From CBDEGU01 sp965238045 (GTDB lineage: Bacteria > Acidobacteriota > Terriglobia > Bryobacterales > UBA6623), in the NCBI GenBank assembly GCA_965238045.1, contig CBDEGU010000012.1:248001-312000 (forward strand): a DNA stretch of 64,000 nt, written 5' to 3'. Position 1 is the first letter of the stretch, and the number at the start of each line of letters is the position of its first letter. Positions 34,910-44,263 of this stretch are shown here, in pieces. The notes below the pieces were generated by a model, which was given only the letters and a program-made list of their open reading frames with translations, ran no database searches and was not told the origin of the DNA. Position numbers and translations under genes: made by a program.

Positions 34910-35998
34910 ATGCCAAGGGACGAACGAAACCGAAAATCCCAACTCGACGCAGTTCTACCCGGTGCTCCAGGCCAAACAGCAGCCAAATCGCCCGACGGAT
35001 TCAAATTAGGCGCCCAAACCGCGGCGCAGTATTTGCGCGGCGAAAGACGCGTAAGCGGCGATGTCCGTTGCCAGGAACTCGGCGGCGGCGTCTCGAACAG
35101 CGTCGTCCTCGTCGAGGCGCCCGACAAACGCTTCGTCCTCAAGCAGGCGTTGTCGCAACTGCGCGTCAAGGATGAGTGGCTGGCGGATCGATCGAGGATC
35201 TTTCGTGAGCGTGATGCGCTCGTCGATGCGGCACGGCTGCTTCCGAGCGGCTGGGTTCCGCGCGTGCTTTGGAGCGACGAGGTCAACTTCCTATTTGCGA
35301 TGGAGGCCGTCACCGAAGAGGCCGAGCCCTGGAAGAGCCGCCTGTTGCGGGGGCTTATCGAAGTGGAATACGCTCGCCGTGCCGGCGTTGCGCTGGGTTT
35401 GACGATCCGCGGCAGTTGGCGCTCCGAGGAGTTCCGCGCCAAATACGGCGACGTCACCGCCTTCCACCAACTCCGCACGGACCCGTACTACCGCACCATC
35501 GCTCGGCGCAATCCGGACATCGCCGAGGACATGGCCGCATGGCTCCTCGAGACAGACGGGCGGCGATTGGCGTTGACGCACGGCGACTGGAGCCCGAAGA
35601 ACATGATGGTTGAGGGTGGTCGCATGATCTTCATCGACTACGAGTGCGCCCACTTCGGCGATCCCGCGTTCGATGTGGCGTTCGGGCTTAGCCATCTTGT
35701 GCTGAAAGCCTTCCGTCGAGCCGAGCAGGCGTCTGCCTATCTGGACCTGGCGCGGGTGTTTTTCACCTCCGTCCTCACTCGACTGCTGTCCGAGACGCTC
35801 AAAGATATCGAGCGCGCCACGGCGCGGCATCTCGGTTTCCTGTTGCTGGCCCGCATCGACGGGAAATCGCCGGTCGAATACATTTACATTACGGAAGATA
35901 AGCTCAGAGACAAGGTGCGTACGGCCGCCAAGCGAATCATCAAGAGCCGCCTGACGAGCATCGACGAGTGTCTGGCCATTGTCGCCGTCGCTCAATGA
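34910..35998 (+). CDS. APH-type phosphotransferase
   Basis: A small-molecule kinase of the aminoglycoside phosphotransferase/choline kinase fold. The Brenner motif is LTHGDWSPKNMMV and the metal-binding Asp region is MIFIDYECAHFGDPAFDV. The N-lobe has ELGGGVSNSVVLVEA and the lysine in RFVLKQAL. I chose the ATG at 34910; a TTG 16 codons earlier overlaps the palindromic site. The stop overlaps the enolase homologue start (ATGA), so the two are translationally coupled and probably act on the same pathway. Substrate unknown; a resistance role is not implied. Confidence 0.85.
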   Translation: MPRDERNRKSQLDAVLPGAPGQTAAKSPDGFKLGAQTAAQYLRGERRVSGDVRCQELGGGVSNSVVLVEAPDKRFVLKQALSQLRVKDEWLADRSRIFRERDALVDAARLLPSGWVPRVLWSDEVNFLFAMEAVTEEAEPWKSRLLRGLIEVEYARRAGVALGLTIRGSWRSEEFRAKYGDVTAFHQLRTDPYYRTIARRNPDIAEDMAAWLLETDGRRLALTHGDWSPKNMMVEGGRMIFIDYECAHFGDPAFDVAFGLSHLVLKAFRRAEQASAYLDLARVFFTSVLTRLLSETLKDIERATARHLGFLLLARIDGKSPVEYIYITEDKLRDKVRTAAKRIIKSRLTSIDECLAIVAVAQ

Positions 35999-37323
35999 TA
36001 TTCTCTACCGTGCCCGTAACAATCAAAAACCTCTCCGCTCTCCAGATCCTTGATTCCCGTGGCAATCCCACGCTCGAAGTTGAAGTCGAACTTAGCGACC
36101 GAACCCGCACACGGGCTCAGGTTCCCTCCGGCCGATCGACTGGTCGGCACGAAGCGCTCGAATTGCGCGACGGCCCAGCCGGGACCTACCAGGGGAAATC
36201 GGTCCTCCAAGCCGCTCGCCATGTCGAAGGCGAGATCGCCGCCGCCCTCCGCGGCATGACGGTCGAAGACCAGGCCGCGATCGACCGTCGAATGATCGAG
36301 TTGGACGGAACGGAGAACAAGGGCCGCCTGGGCGCGAACGCAATCCTCGGTGTCTCGGCTGCCTGCGCCCGCGCCGCGGCTCAGGTTCGCGGCGTTCCAC
36401 TATGGCGCTCACTCGCCGAAGAGCGTGAGGCCGTTTTGCCGGTCCCGATGATCAATATTCTCTCCGGCGGTCTCCATGCCGGCGGTCAGATCGAGTTTCA
36501 GGACTTCCTGGCCGTTCCGCATGGGTTTCATTCATTCGCCGATTCGCTCGAGGCTGCCGTTGGCGTTCACCGCGCGATGGACCGATTGCTCTGCGAAGAC
36601 GGATTCGTGATGACCGGCGTGGCGGACGAAGGCGGGTTTGGCCCGCGGCTCAAATCGAACGAACAAGCGCTCGACTTCATGATGCGGGCGGTCGAGGGGG
36701 CTGGCTTCGAGCCGGAGAAGCAGGTCTCGTTCGCGATCGACGTTGCATCGAGTCACTTCGAGCGCGACGGGGCATACCATTTGCAGAGCGAAGGCCGGAC
36801 GCTATCGGCGTTGGAAATGGTCGAGATGTATGAGGGCTGGCTCGAGCGCTACCCGATCCTCTCGATCGAAGACGGGTTGGCCGAGGACGACTGGGAGGGC
36901 TGGTGTCTGATGACGGAGCGGATCGGCGGGTGCTGCCACCTGATTGGAGACGACTTCTTTGTCACCAATAGCGTGCGGCTCGAACGCGGCATCGTCAAGG
37001 GAGCGGGCAACGCCGTACTGGTGAAGATGAACCAGATCGGTACGTTGACCGAGACGTTCGTTGTGATCGACCGGGCGCGCGAAGCCGGCTTCGCGGTCGT
37101 GATCTCTGCGCGTTCGGGTGAAACCGAGGACGACTTCCTTGCCGACTTGGCAGTCGCCTCGGGTGCTGGGCAAATCAAAATTGGCTCTATCACGCGCTCG
37201 GAACGTTTGGCGAAATACAACCGGCTGTTGCGGGTCGAGAGAGACACCGCCTGGGGCGCCGAAGGGCCGGGGCCGTTCGAACGAAGCCGGGAAATGCTTT
37301 TCTTTAGCGGTTTGCCGCATTAA
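35995..37323 (+). CDS. enolase homologue lacking the conserved catalytic His
   Basis: A 442-residue enolase-superfamily protein. Present: the mobile loop VPSGRSTGRHEALELRDG, Glu in VADEGGFGP, metal ligands in AIDVASSHF, LSIEDGLAEDDW and LIGDDFFVTN, and the base Lys in LVKMNQIGTLTET. The usual SHRSGETED is SARSGETED: the substrate-binding His is Ala372 (GCG at 37108-37110), and the nearby GQIKTG is GQIKIG. It is therefore probably not a housekeeping enolase but a specialised paralogue, for example of the carboxy-phosphonoenolpyruvate synthase kind. Start is the ATG in the overlap with the phosphotransferase gene. Confidence 0.88.
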   Translation: MIFSTVPVTIKNLSALQILDSRGNPTLEVEVELSDRTRTRAQVPSGRSTGRHEALELRDGPAGTYQGKSVLQAARHVEGEIAAALRGMTVEDQAAIDRRMIELDGTENKGRLGANAILGVSAACARAAAQVRGVPLWRSLAEEREAVLPVPMINILSGGLHAGGQIEFQDFLAVPHGFHSFADSLEAAVGVHRAMDRLLCEDGFVMTGVADEGGFGPRLKSNEQALDFMMRAVEGAGFEPEKQVSFAIDVASSHFERDGAYHLQSEGRTLSALEMVEMYEGWLERYPILSIEDGLAEDDWEGWCLMTERIGGCCHLIGDDFFVTNSVRLERGIVKGAGNAVLVKMNQIGTLTETFVVIDRAREAGFAVVISARSGETEDDFLADLAVASGAGQIKIGSITRSERLAKYNRLLRVERDTAWGAEGPGPFERSREMLFFSGLPH

Positions 37324-37383
37324 AAGAATAAGAGCTCCTCTCTCAAAAGTGTAACCAGTTTTTCTCGGACAGCGGCAGCCTGG

Positions 37384-38832
37384 GGAGAGTGTCCCAATCG
37401 TAGTTGAGGGTTTGTAGGGCGGCGGCGTAAAAGAGCATTGTACTAGGCAGCCTTTGCTGCTGTGGCCTTGGCCGGATTGAGGATGGCGTCGAGCATCCAC
37501 AGATCCTTGTAACCCATGATCTTGCGGAAGCTTTTCTCGGTATCGAGGAATGCAGCCGTGGCCCAGCGACACACCATGGCCGCGTCCTTCCAGCGGGTCA
37601 CTCGCCGCGTTCTCCGCCGCACCCCGGCGTTAGGAGACTCGACGATGTTCGTCGTCGCCAGGCAGCGATGCAGCGACGGCGGCGCACCCAGGCGGTTGAT
37701 GGTGAAACACTCCTCCATGCCTTCGCGCAAACTCACCGCCGCCTCGGGCCAGTCACCCTCGTACCACTGGGCTAGCTTCTCCAGCCGCGCTTGTCCATCT
37801 TGGGCTCGGAGCCGCCAGGCGGCCCGGATCGCCGCTTTGGCCTGATCGCGCTCGGCCTTAGGCAGCCGCTCGACGACATTGCGCAGCTTGTGAGCACGGC
37901 AGCGCTGCACCGGAACTTTGCCGAAGACCCGCCGCACCGCCGCCCGCAGGGCCTTCGATCCATCGAGCACGAAGAGCCTGTTTTTCTCCGTCGATACTCC
38001 CCGCTCGACCATGCCCCTCAGCAAGTCTTCGGCGGCGGCTGTGCTCTCAGTGGCGGCGTGCTGCAATCCCAGCACATGTTTGTTGCCCCGACGGTCTACG
38101 CCCACCGCTGCAAGCACTACATGATCTGCGAAGATCAAACCGTCCACGTAGATCACCAGCAGATCCAGCTCATCGAGGCGCCGCGTGAGCACTTCGTCGA
38201 TGCTCTTTTCGGCGGCCTCGACTGCCTCCCGGCTGACGGCGGATTTCGACACCCCGGCCGTGCCGGCCATTGCGCCAATCACCCCGGCATAGTTGCGCGT
38301 CGAGACGCCCTTCATCAGAATGTCGAGCATGCGCGCGCCGAGGCGTTCGTCGTCCTGCATCGCTTCGTAAGCGGGCACTTTGACCTCGCCGCCGGAGCGT
38401 TTGCGCAGTCTGGGTTTGCTGACGCGCAGTTTGCGGTTGCTGAGCTTGACGCGACCGGGCTGGCGGCCCCAGCGGACCACATCGCCGCGGCGCTTCTTGC
38501 CGGGCTGGGAAAGTTTTCCACCGGTAACTTGCTGCGCCGACAGTTCCAGCACGGCTTGAATGGCGGCGCGGCCGGTGACGTCGATAACCTCGTCGACGGC
38601 TCCGCGGCACTGCTCGACCAGTTCAACCAAGGGCAGCATGAGTTGGGAGTTTTGGCTGAGCAGGCGGGTGAGGTCGTTGGGGCTGACTGGCTGTTGCTTC
38701 GCGGAATCCAGAATGTGATATCGTTTCTTCACGGCGGTTCTCCTTTGTGGTGAAAGGTTTGCTCGATTCTCTCAGAGAACCGGGCTTGAGAACCGCCGCC
38801 CTTCCACCTTCAACTAGATTCGGGACAATCTC
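37384..38832 (-). mobile_element. IS256-family insertion sequence, copy 2
   Basis: Flanked by the 8-base target duplication CAGCCTGG (37376-37383 and 38833-38840). Nearly identical to 23758-25204 but inverted. Flanking bases on both sides can be joined into a short frame (AAFYHCCARL, PLSEKNWLHF), too weak to call a gene. Confidence 0.9.
37443..38732 (-). CDS. IS256-family transposase (copy 2)
   Basis: Second 429-residue mutator-type transposase, intact, with the same catalytic blocks (LLVIYVDGLIFADHVV, CRAHKLRNVVERLP) and only four residue differences from the copy at 23.9 kb. It starts with the same MKKRYHILD behind AAAGGAGAAC. Inserted between the enolase homologue and an IS1-like gene. 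Confidence 0.93.
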   Translation of the reverse strand: MKKRYHILDSAKQQPVSPNDLTRLLSQNSQLMLPLVELVEQCRGAVDEVIDVTGRAAIQAVLELSAQQVTGGKLSQPGKKRRGDVVRWGRQPGRVKLSNRKLRVSKPRLRKRSGGEVKVPAYEAMQDDERLGARMLDILMKGVSTRNYAGVIGAMAGTAGVSKSAVSREAVEAAEKSIDEVLTRRLDELDLLVIYVDGLIFADHVVLAAVGVDRRGNKHVLGLQHAATESTAAAEDLLRGMVERGVSTEKNRLFVLDGSKALRAAVRRVFGKVPVQRCRAHKLRNVVERLPKAERDQAKAAIRAAWRLRAQDGQARLEKLAQWYEGDWPEAAVSLREGMEECFTINRLGAPPSLHRCLATTNIVESPNAGVRRRTRRVTRWKDAAMVCRWATAAFLDTEKSFRKIMGYKDLWMLDAILNPAKATAAKAA

Positions 38833-38974
38833 CAGCCTGGCACAGCAGTGATAGAACGCGGCCACGTAGTTGTCGTGCGCAAATAATACGTACGCTCTTA
38901 TTTTCAAGCACTTGGAGCTTGGTCTGCTGTGCGATCCTGACATTCTATGTGGGTGCTTCCGTCATCGAGTGTTG

Positions 38975-40039
38975 TTACGCCGCCAGTTGTACTCGCCTAT
39001 CGTCCACAATGACCAAGATCGTAGAGCGGGCGAGCACCGACTTGACCTTCTCCCATACCAGAACGATCGTCGACGAGAAAATCTCCCGTAACGTCAGTCG
39101 CCGCGTCGTCAGACCGGCCTGCATGGCCGGTGTCCTGACCTCTCGTCCGAATTTCAGCGCTCGGTGCGGCCTCACGAAGTTGTAATAGCAGCGCAGCAGC
39201 TCGAGGTGCGCTGCCAGTCGCTCCGTCCGTCGTGCGTAGCACAGTGTCCGGCGAGCAAGATACGCCGAGCCTTGTCGGATCGTCAGATTCAGCCGTTCGA
39301 TGAACGACGTGTTCAACTTCGCAGAGTCCTCGCTGTCACGCCAGGCCTGTTCCCATCGCCAGGCCGCACCGATTCTGATTCTTCGCTCCACTCTGACCAC
39401 GCGATCGTTCCTCCGCATCTTGATCACCTGGCCGTAGAGACAGGCTGGCCCAAACACGCGCCGCACAACTTTTTCGTAGAACTCGAATCCGTCCGTGGCG
39501 ATCAGCGGAAAACGTACTATATTCATGCAGTTCGCAACATCTCGAAAGAGGGTGAGCGTGTTTTGGTAGCTCCGTCTCCCGACGACGGTCGCAGGCCAAA
39601 GCCGAGACCAGACATCGATCGAGACGAAGATCCAGATCGGCTGTTGCTTGCCACCGACGATCGTGCGAATCTCGTCGGCCTGCAGTTCTTCGACGGCCAG
39701 TCCCGTAATGCTTCGATTGTTGAATCGATGACAGGAGTCGGCGGCCCGTTCGAGCCAGCGATCGACCGTATTCCAGGAGATTCGCTTGACTCGTGCGATG
39801 GCGGACTTGTTCAGGCCTTCGACGCTGAGGGCGGCGACCTCGTCGAAGGTCACGCGACGATGTTGGAGTCGGTGGTAAGGCGTCCCGGTGTTTGCGCAGA
39901 AGGTCTTGCCGCAAGTCCGGCATCGGTATCGACGACGCCTTCCCCATCTCGTCCGGTAGAAGCCGTGGCGGACGATCCTTCCGGAAGCGGCTTTTCCCGA
40001 CAGCGGGCATTCCCTGTTTGTGCAACTGAGACTCTTCAT
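38975..40039 (-). CDS. IS1-like transposase with N-terminal zinc ribbon
   Basis: A 354-residue single-chain transposase. Residues 1-50 hold a zinc ribbon (CTNRECPLSG, RYRCRTCGKTFCANTG), followed by an HTH (LNKSAIARVKRISWNTVDRW) and a DDE core (ADEIRTIVGGKQQP, IATDGFEFYEKVV, NTSFIERLNLTIRQG). This is the layout of fused InsA-InsB proteins of the IS1 group. No clean terminal repeats were found, so the element's limits are unknown. Transcribed opposite to the GH43-like gene. Confidence 0.8.
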   Translation of the reverse strand: MKSLSCTNRECPLSGKAASGRIVRHGFYRTRWGRRRRYRCRTCGKTFCANTGTPYHRLQHRRVTFDEVAALSVEGLNKSAIARVKRISWNTVDRWLERAADSCHRFNNRSITGLAVEELQADEIRTIVGGKQQPIWIFVSIDVWSRLWPATVVGRRSYQNTLTLFRDVANCMNIVRFPLIATDGFEFYEKVVRRVFGPACLYGQVIKMRRNDRVVRVERRIRIGAAWRWEQAWRDSEDSAKLNTSFIERLNLTIRQGSAYLARRTLCYARRTERLAAHLELLRCYYNFVRPHRALKFGREVRTPAMQAGLTTRRLTLREIFSSTIVLVWEKVKSVLARSTILVIVDDRRVQLAA

Positions 40040-40494
40040 TGCTCATGGGCCGGTCGACGGTAGAACTGGTCACCCGAAATTGAGTCTTAAATCCTAGCAG
40101 CTACGGGAGTTACGATTGGATCGCCAACAGTTGATAGCGGAAGCACCCCTTGGTTCGCTTTTCTGACCAACTCGTACCGTTTCCGACACCTCTTGCACAG
40201 CCGAATCTTACCTTGGCCCTTGCGATGAGACCTCGAAAACAACCTCACTCGGCATTCTCCCAGAGCCCAAGCCCTCTCCTCGCCCTCCTGCCTCCCTCTG
40301 CACGCCGGATTCAAACCGCATAGACTTCCCAGTTCGTTGCGGCTGGCTTCAAATCGTTGTACCGCTTGCGTCAAGCCCCCGCTTTGCCCGCCCTCTTCCT
40401 GTCCAGTCGCCAGCGGTACAACACTAAGATTTGATTTCGCGACAGCTATCTGCAGACGAGCGATATAGGGACGGTTTCTGTGGACTTATTGGTC
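40040..40494. other. non-coding gap after IS1-like gene
   Basis: No gene supported. A 95-residue minus-strand frame at 40087-40374 has biased composition and no ribosome site. The stretch probably contains the end of the IS1-like element. Confidence 0.4.
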
Positions 40495-40695
40495 CGCTCA
40501 GTCGCGGAACTCGCGCAGGGAGCAGTGTCGGCCGAAGCGTCGTTCAGGTCGCTGAATCAACGTCCGTGAGTCGATGGACGGGCCCTGGCACCCACCGGCG
40601 GAGTTGATGTGCAGGACTCGGCGTGGGAAAAACGTGGTATTCGGGGCAGCGCGACTGTATACTGTGACTGTGCCAGGGCCAAAATGGAAATCCTG
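40495..40695 (+). repeat. dispersed repeat family, copy B
   Basis: Contains GAGTTGATGTGCAGGACTCG, GTATTCGGGGCAGCGCGACT, CTGTATACTGTGACTG and TGCCAGGGCCAAAATGGAAA, matching copy A on the opposite strand. It ends 68 bases before the GH43-like start and may carry its promoter. Confidence 0.6.
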
Positions 40696-40762
40696 GTGTA
40701 AGGCTTTTCGGCTCGACAATCAGCAAAGGAGTATATTGGAACCTTCCTGGAGGAGGAAAAGC

Positions 40763-42316
40763 ATGAGTAAGTTCATGATCGCAGTTGTCCTGTGCACTCT
40801 GGCGCTGATCGGGACTTCCCGTTCGGTGGCCTTAGACGATGCGTACTTTCATGGCGAAGCGCAAGAACTGGGTCACGAGATCCAGTTGTTCATCGACTCG
40901 TATGCCTATGCGGATCGCTGGGATGTGGTTGGGCGGGTCAATGAACCCAGCAAGCACCCGGAGAATCCCGTTCTGATGGCGGATCAGCCCTGGGAGGAGC
41001 AGGTCGGCCTGCCCAATGTGATTTATGACAGCGAAGACAAAATCTTCCGCATGTGGTATGCGCTCTATGACAGCTTCGCGTGGGGAGCGTGGGGAGGATT
41101 CAAAGCACGCCTCAAAGGCGAGTCCGCATGGAAGCGCTACCCTTACATGATTTCCTACGCCGAAAGCCAAGACGGCGTCCATTGGACCAAGCCCCTGTTC
41201 GACAAGGTTCCCTACGGCGGCCATGACAAGACAAACATTGTGATGACGGGGCTGAATCGGGCCCAGGAATTCCATGTCATGTGGACGCCGAAGCACATGG
41301 GCGAGTGGGGCCGCTTCATGCTCTGGTACCGCGACAGGCTACCCGAGCACGGATACTGCATAAACTTGGCTTTCAGTGACGACGGCGTCAACTGGAAACA
41401 TTACGAGGACAATCCGGTCTATACCCGAGCCCTCGATGCGGAACACTTCCCGGTCTACGATCAGCGCCGCAAACTGTGGCTGCTGTATGCTCGACCGCAG
41501 GCCTTGGCCGCAAACGAAGTCCTCTACACGGGTGAGAACGTGCGCACCCGAATTTCGGTAACGGTCAGCAAAGACCTCAAAACCTGGAGCACGGCGCGTC
41601 ACATCCTGGTTCCCGACGAACTCGACGACGGTTTCTTTTTCGACCGCATGGAGGTGGCCAAGTACGGCAACCAGTACCTGGGCTTTGTGGCGGTCCAACC
41701 TCGCGACGGCCCCGGCCACGGATACATCGAGTTGGTCAGCAGTCCCGATGGCTTTCGGTGGTTCCGCTCGCCAGTGCGCAAACCGTTCATCGCCCGGGGT
41801 CGGGAGGGTGATTGGGATGGCGGACACACCTGGATGCTTCCGAGCATCATTCCCGTGGGAGACTGGCTCTACATGTACTACGTGGGCTCCTCGCGGTCGT
41901 GGCGCTACCGTTACCCCGAAAACTTCAAAGGGATCGGTATGGCACGCATTCGGCGGGACCGGTTCATGGGACAATACGCGGGTAACAAGGGAGGGTGGCT
42001 GCTGTCTCGTGAAGTCAAAGTGACCGGCGACCGCCTCGTGATCAACATCGCTCCCGAGCATCGCGCTTTCAGCCGCGACCAACACGGCCACGTAAAGGTC
42101 GAACTGTTCGACCGGAGCAGTGGGCCTTACAATGACAATCGCCCGATTGAAGGATTCGGACAAGACGATTGCGACCGCATTCGGTCTAACGCCGTGGATT
42201 ACGTCGTGACGTGGAACGGCAGCGCGGATCTCTCCGTCCTGAAGGGGAAAGACGTCTACATCCGCTTCTATTTGAAGAATGCGCATCTGTTCGGGTTCCG
42301 GTTCGTTGATGAATGA
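40763..42316 (+). CDS. exported GH43/GH117-like five-bladed propeller protein
   Basis: A 517-residue secreted protein. The ATG at 40763 follows a perfect AGGAGGA and opens a signal peptide (FMIAVVLCTLALIGTSRSVA); the longer upstream frame crosses the dispersed repeat and is rejected. The body repeats motifs of glycosidase propellers: NVIYDSEDKIFRMWYAL, ISYAESQDGVHWTKPL, LAFSDDGVNWKHYEDNPV, GYIELVSSPDGFRWFRSP, LYMYYVGSSRSW. Such proteins cleave or bind plant or algal polysaccharide; catalytic acids cannot be fixed by eye. Cargo of the IS cluster. Confidence 0.82.
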   Translation: MSKFMIAVVLCTLALIGTSRSVALDDAYFHGEAQELGHEIQLFIDSYAYADRWDVVGRVNEPSKHPENPVLMADQPWEEQVGLPNVIYDSEDKIFRMWYALYDSFAWGAWGGFKARLKGESAWKRYPYMISYAESQDGVHWTKPLFDKVPYGGHDKTNIVMTGLNRAQEFHVMWTPKHMGEWGRFMLWYRDRLPEHGYCINLAFSDDGVNWKHYEDNPVYTRALDAEHFPVYDQRRKLWLLYARPQALAANEVLYTGENVRTRISVTVSKDLKTWSTARHILVPDELDDGFFFDRMEVAKYGNQYLGFVAVQPRDGPGHGYIELVSSPDGFRWFRSPVRKPFIARGREGDWDGGHTWMLPSIIPVGDWLYMYYVGSSRSWRYRYPENFKGIGMARIRRDRFMGQYAGNKGGWLLSREVKVTGDRLVINIAPEHRAFSRDQHGHVKVELFDRSSGPYNDNRPIEGFGQDDCDRIRSNAVDYVVTWNGSADLSVLKGKDVYIRFYLKNAHLFGFRFVDE

Positions 42317-42393
42317 AGCTGAGGACCCGACGGCGTTCCAGTGCGAGTGACCGCCGCTAACTCCGATCCCAAGGATGCTTCAAGGTCGGCTGG

Positions 42394-42415
42394 GGCATTG
42401 TCAAGTTGACAATGC
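42394..42415 (-). repeat. palindromic site, copy 4 (inverted)
   Basis: GGCATTGTCAAGTTGACAATGC, the longest and most symmetric copy, lies 78 bases after the GH43-like gene in the opposite orientation to the other three. Confidence 0.65.
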
Positions 42416-42514
42416 GAAGGCTGTTTTGCCCCGGAGATCGTTCGAGGTTTCTTCCTTTCAACAGGCACAAGTCGCCGTCTTCCAGTCATTGGAAGCTCGC
42501 TATCTCAGAAGTCG

Positions 42515-42772
42515 ATGATGGACCGCTTTGAGATGATGACGTCCAACTCGGAACAGATTGTAAATCGGGCCGGCCCGAAGGCTCAGTACGAGGGGAGCGG
42601 AGAGATCAACGGCCAGTTCGGATCCCTGGGTGTCGATGGCTACAGATTCATACTCACCGCTGCTGACGGTCAACAGACTGGGAGCGGTGGCGTGGACAAG
42701 TTTCGGATCACAATTAGGGACAAAGACAACGGCGGGACGATCGTTTCCGATAACGGTGTTCGATGCGGCTAA
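42515..42772 (+). pseudogene. C-terminal fragment of a post-COAP-1-like exported protein
   Basis: The frame reads AQYEGSGEINGQFGSLGVDG, YRFILTAADGQQTGSGGVDK, FRITIRDKDNGGTIVSDNG and stops one base before the IS91-type element. The pattern matches the C-terminal repeat domain of secreted post-COAP/Ig-like proteins of soil bacteria. The N-terminal part is missing. Confidence 0.5.
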
Positions 42773-43057
42773 CGTGGGCCGCCGCATTGTCGATAGGGGT
42801 TGTTGGAGGATGCCGGGCTCAGGATCGGCTATGGCTATGTGGATTGTAGGGATTGGCTTGGTCGTTGGGCAGGAGGAGTAGGACCTTTCGGGAGTAGAAC
42901 GTGGCTTGGATCGCCCGGATTGCTTTGATGTATGGAAGCCGCGAAGTCCTCGCAGGCGGGCGAATCAGCTCCGCGGAAAGACCCAGGCGCAGGAGTGCGA
43001 AGCACCCCCTGGCGACGGCGCGTCGCAGCGTTGCGTTGGCGAAGAGACGGTGAGGGG

Positions 43058-44263
43058 TCATGAGGAGTCGATAGCCTCGGGCAGGGCCATGTCCCCGGCG
43101 CGTAGCGCCAGTTCCAGCGCCGAAAGCCATGCGACCACGCGCAGCCTTCCCTCGCCGCACAGCGGGCAGCGGCGCTCCACGGCTCGCCGTTGCTCCTTGC
43201 TCAACAAGGCAGGGGAAACTTCCCTCGTCGCGGACGCCTGGAGGAGTTCCCGGCAGCGGGCCAAGCCCGCCGCGCGTCTGCGATGAGCCAAGAAACCGTA
43301 GTAGCGGATCTTGACAAAACCCCTCGGCAGCACGTGCAGCAGAAAGCGCCGCAGGAACTCGACCGCGTCGAGCGTCATCGTCTCGATACGGTGGATGTTC
43401 TTCGCGTTGCGAAAACGCAAGCGCAGGCGGCCGTCGTGGAGAGACCGCAAGCGACCGTTGGAGATGGCGACGCGATGGGTATAACGAGCCAGATACTTGA
43501 GCACTTGTTCGGGTCCGGCCATGGGCGGCTTGAGGTAGACCACCCACTCGGTTGTTCTCAGTTCTCGCAGCCAAGAGTGAAAACGTTCGGGCTTCGTCAG
43601 CGGGGCCAGCTGCCGGTCGAGTTCCAGCTCGCCGTGTTCGAACGCCCGCCGCAAACCGTCTAAGAGCTTGCCGCGAAACAAGCGGCTCAGAGGCCGTACG
43701 GGCAGGAAAAACTTCTTGCGGCAGCGGATCCATCGGCTGCCGTCGAGCGCCATTCCTCCCGCCGGTACGACGCAGTGCAGGTGCGGATGAGGCAGCAGTA
43801 TCTGGTTCCAGGTATGCAATACGGCGAAGAAGCCGATCTGGGCGCCCAAACGCTTGGGGTCGCGAGCGAGTTGTTGCAAGCTTTGAGAGGCCGCCTCGAA
43901 CAGCAGACGGTAGAAGAGTCGCTGATTCTGGAGGGCCAACATTGCCAGGGCCCCTGGCACGGTGAACACAACATGGCAGTAGTGCACCGGAAGTAGTTCC
44001 TGCGCCCGTGCCCCCAGCCAGCGGTCACGCGCCGCCGACTGGCACTTCGGACAGTGCCGGTTCGAGCACGAGTTGTACGCGATCCGTTCCTGCGAGCAAG
44101 AATCGCACTGTTCGATGTGAGCGCCCTGGGCGGCGCTGCGACACGAACCGATGTCGCGAAGGGCCTTGCGTTGACGAGCGGAGAGGCGGTGTCCCCAGCG
44201 CTCGAGCAACTCCCCTTCGTGTTGGCGAATGACATCGGCCACTTCCAGCCGATGCCGGCTCAT
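43058..44263 (-). CDS. IS91-family transposase (intact copy)
   Basis: A 401-residue rolling-circle transposase: zinc-binding N-terminus (CDSCSQERIAYNSC, HCPKCQSAARDRW), the histidine signature PHPHLHCVVPAGG of the family, the catalytic-tyrosine region LARYTHRVAISN, and a C-terminal CPLCGEG. It starts in an ATGA overlap with the recombinase gene. Being intact, it could mobilise both copies. Confidence 0.93.
   Translation of the reverse strand: MSRHRLEVADVIRQHEGELLERWGHRLSARQRKALRDIGSCRSAAQGAHIEQCDSCSQERIAYNSCSNRHCPKCQSAARDRWLGARAQELLPVHYCHVVFTVPGALAMLALQNQRLFYRLLFEAASQSLQQLARDPKRLGAQIGFFAVLHTWNQILLPHPHLHCVVPAGGMALDGSRWIRCRKKFFLPVRPLSRLFRGKLLDGLRRAFEHGELELDRQLAPLTKPERFHSWLRELRTTEWVVYLKPPMAGPEQVLKYLARYTHRVAISNGRLRSLHDGRLRLRFRNAKNIHRIETMTLDAVEFLRRFLLHVLPRGFVKIRYYGFLAHRRRAAGLARCRELLQASATREVSPALLSKEQRRAVERRCPLCGEGRLRVVAWLSALELALRAGDMALPEAIDSS

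Noticed and set aside
37791..38753. 320-residue frame opposite the IS256 transposase, also found at 23837-24799
   Set aside because: Its presence in both copies only reflects the copied IS; no motif.
40087..40374. 95-residue basic protein with CKRCRKRYE
   Set aside because: No ribosome site, isolated cysteines, lies in probable IS remains; not supported as a gene.
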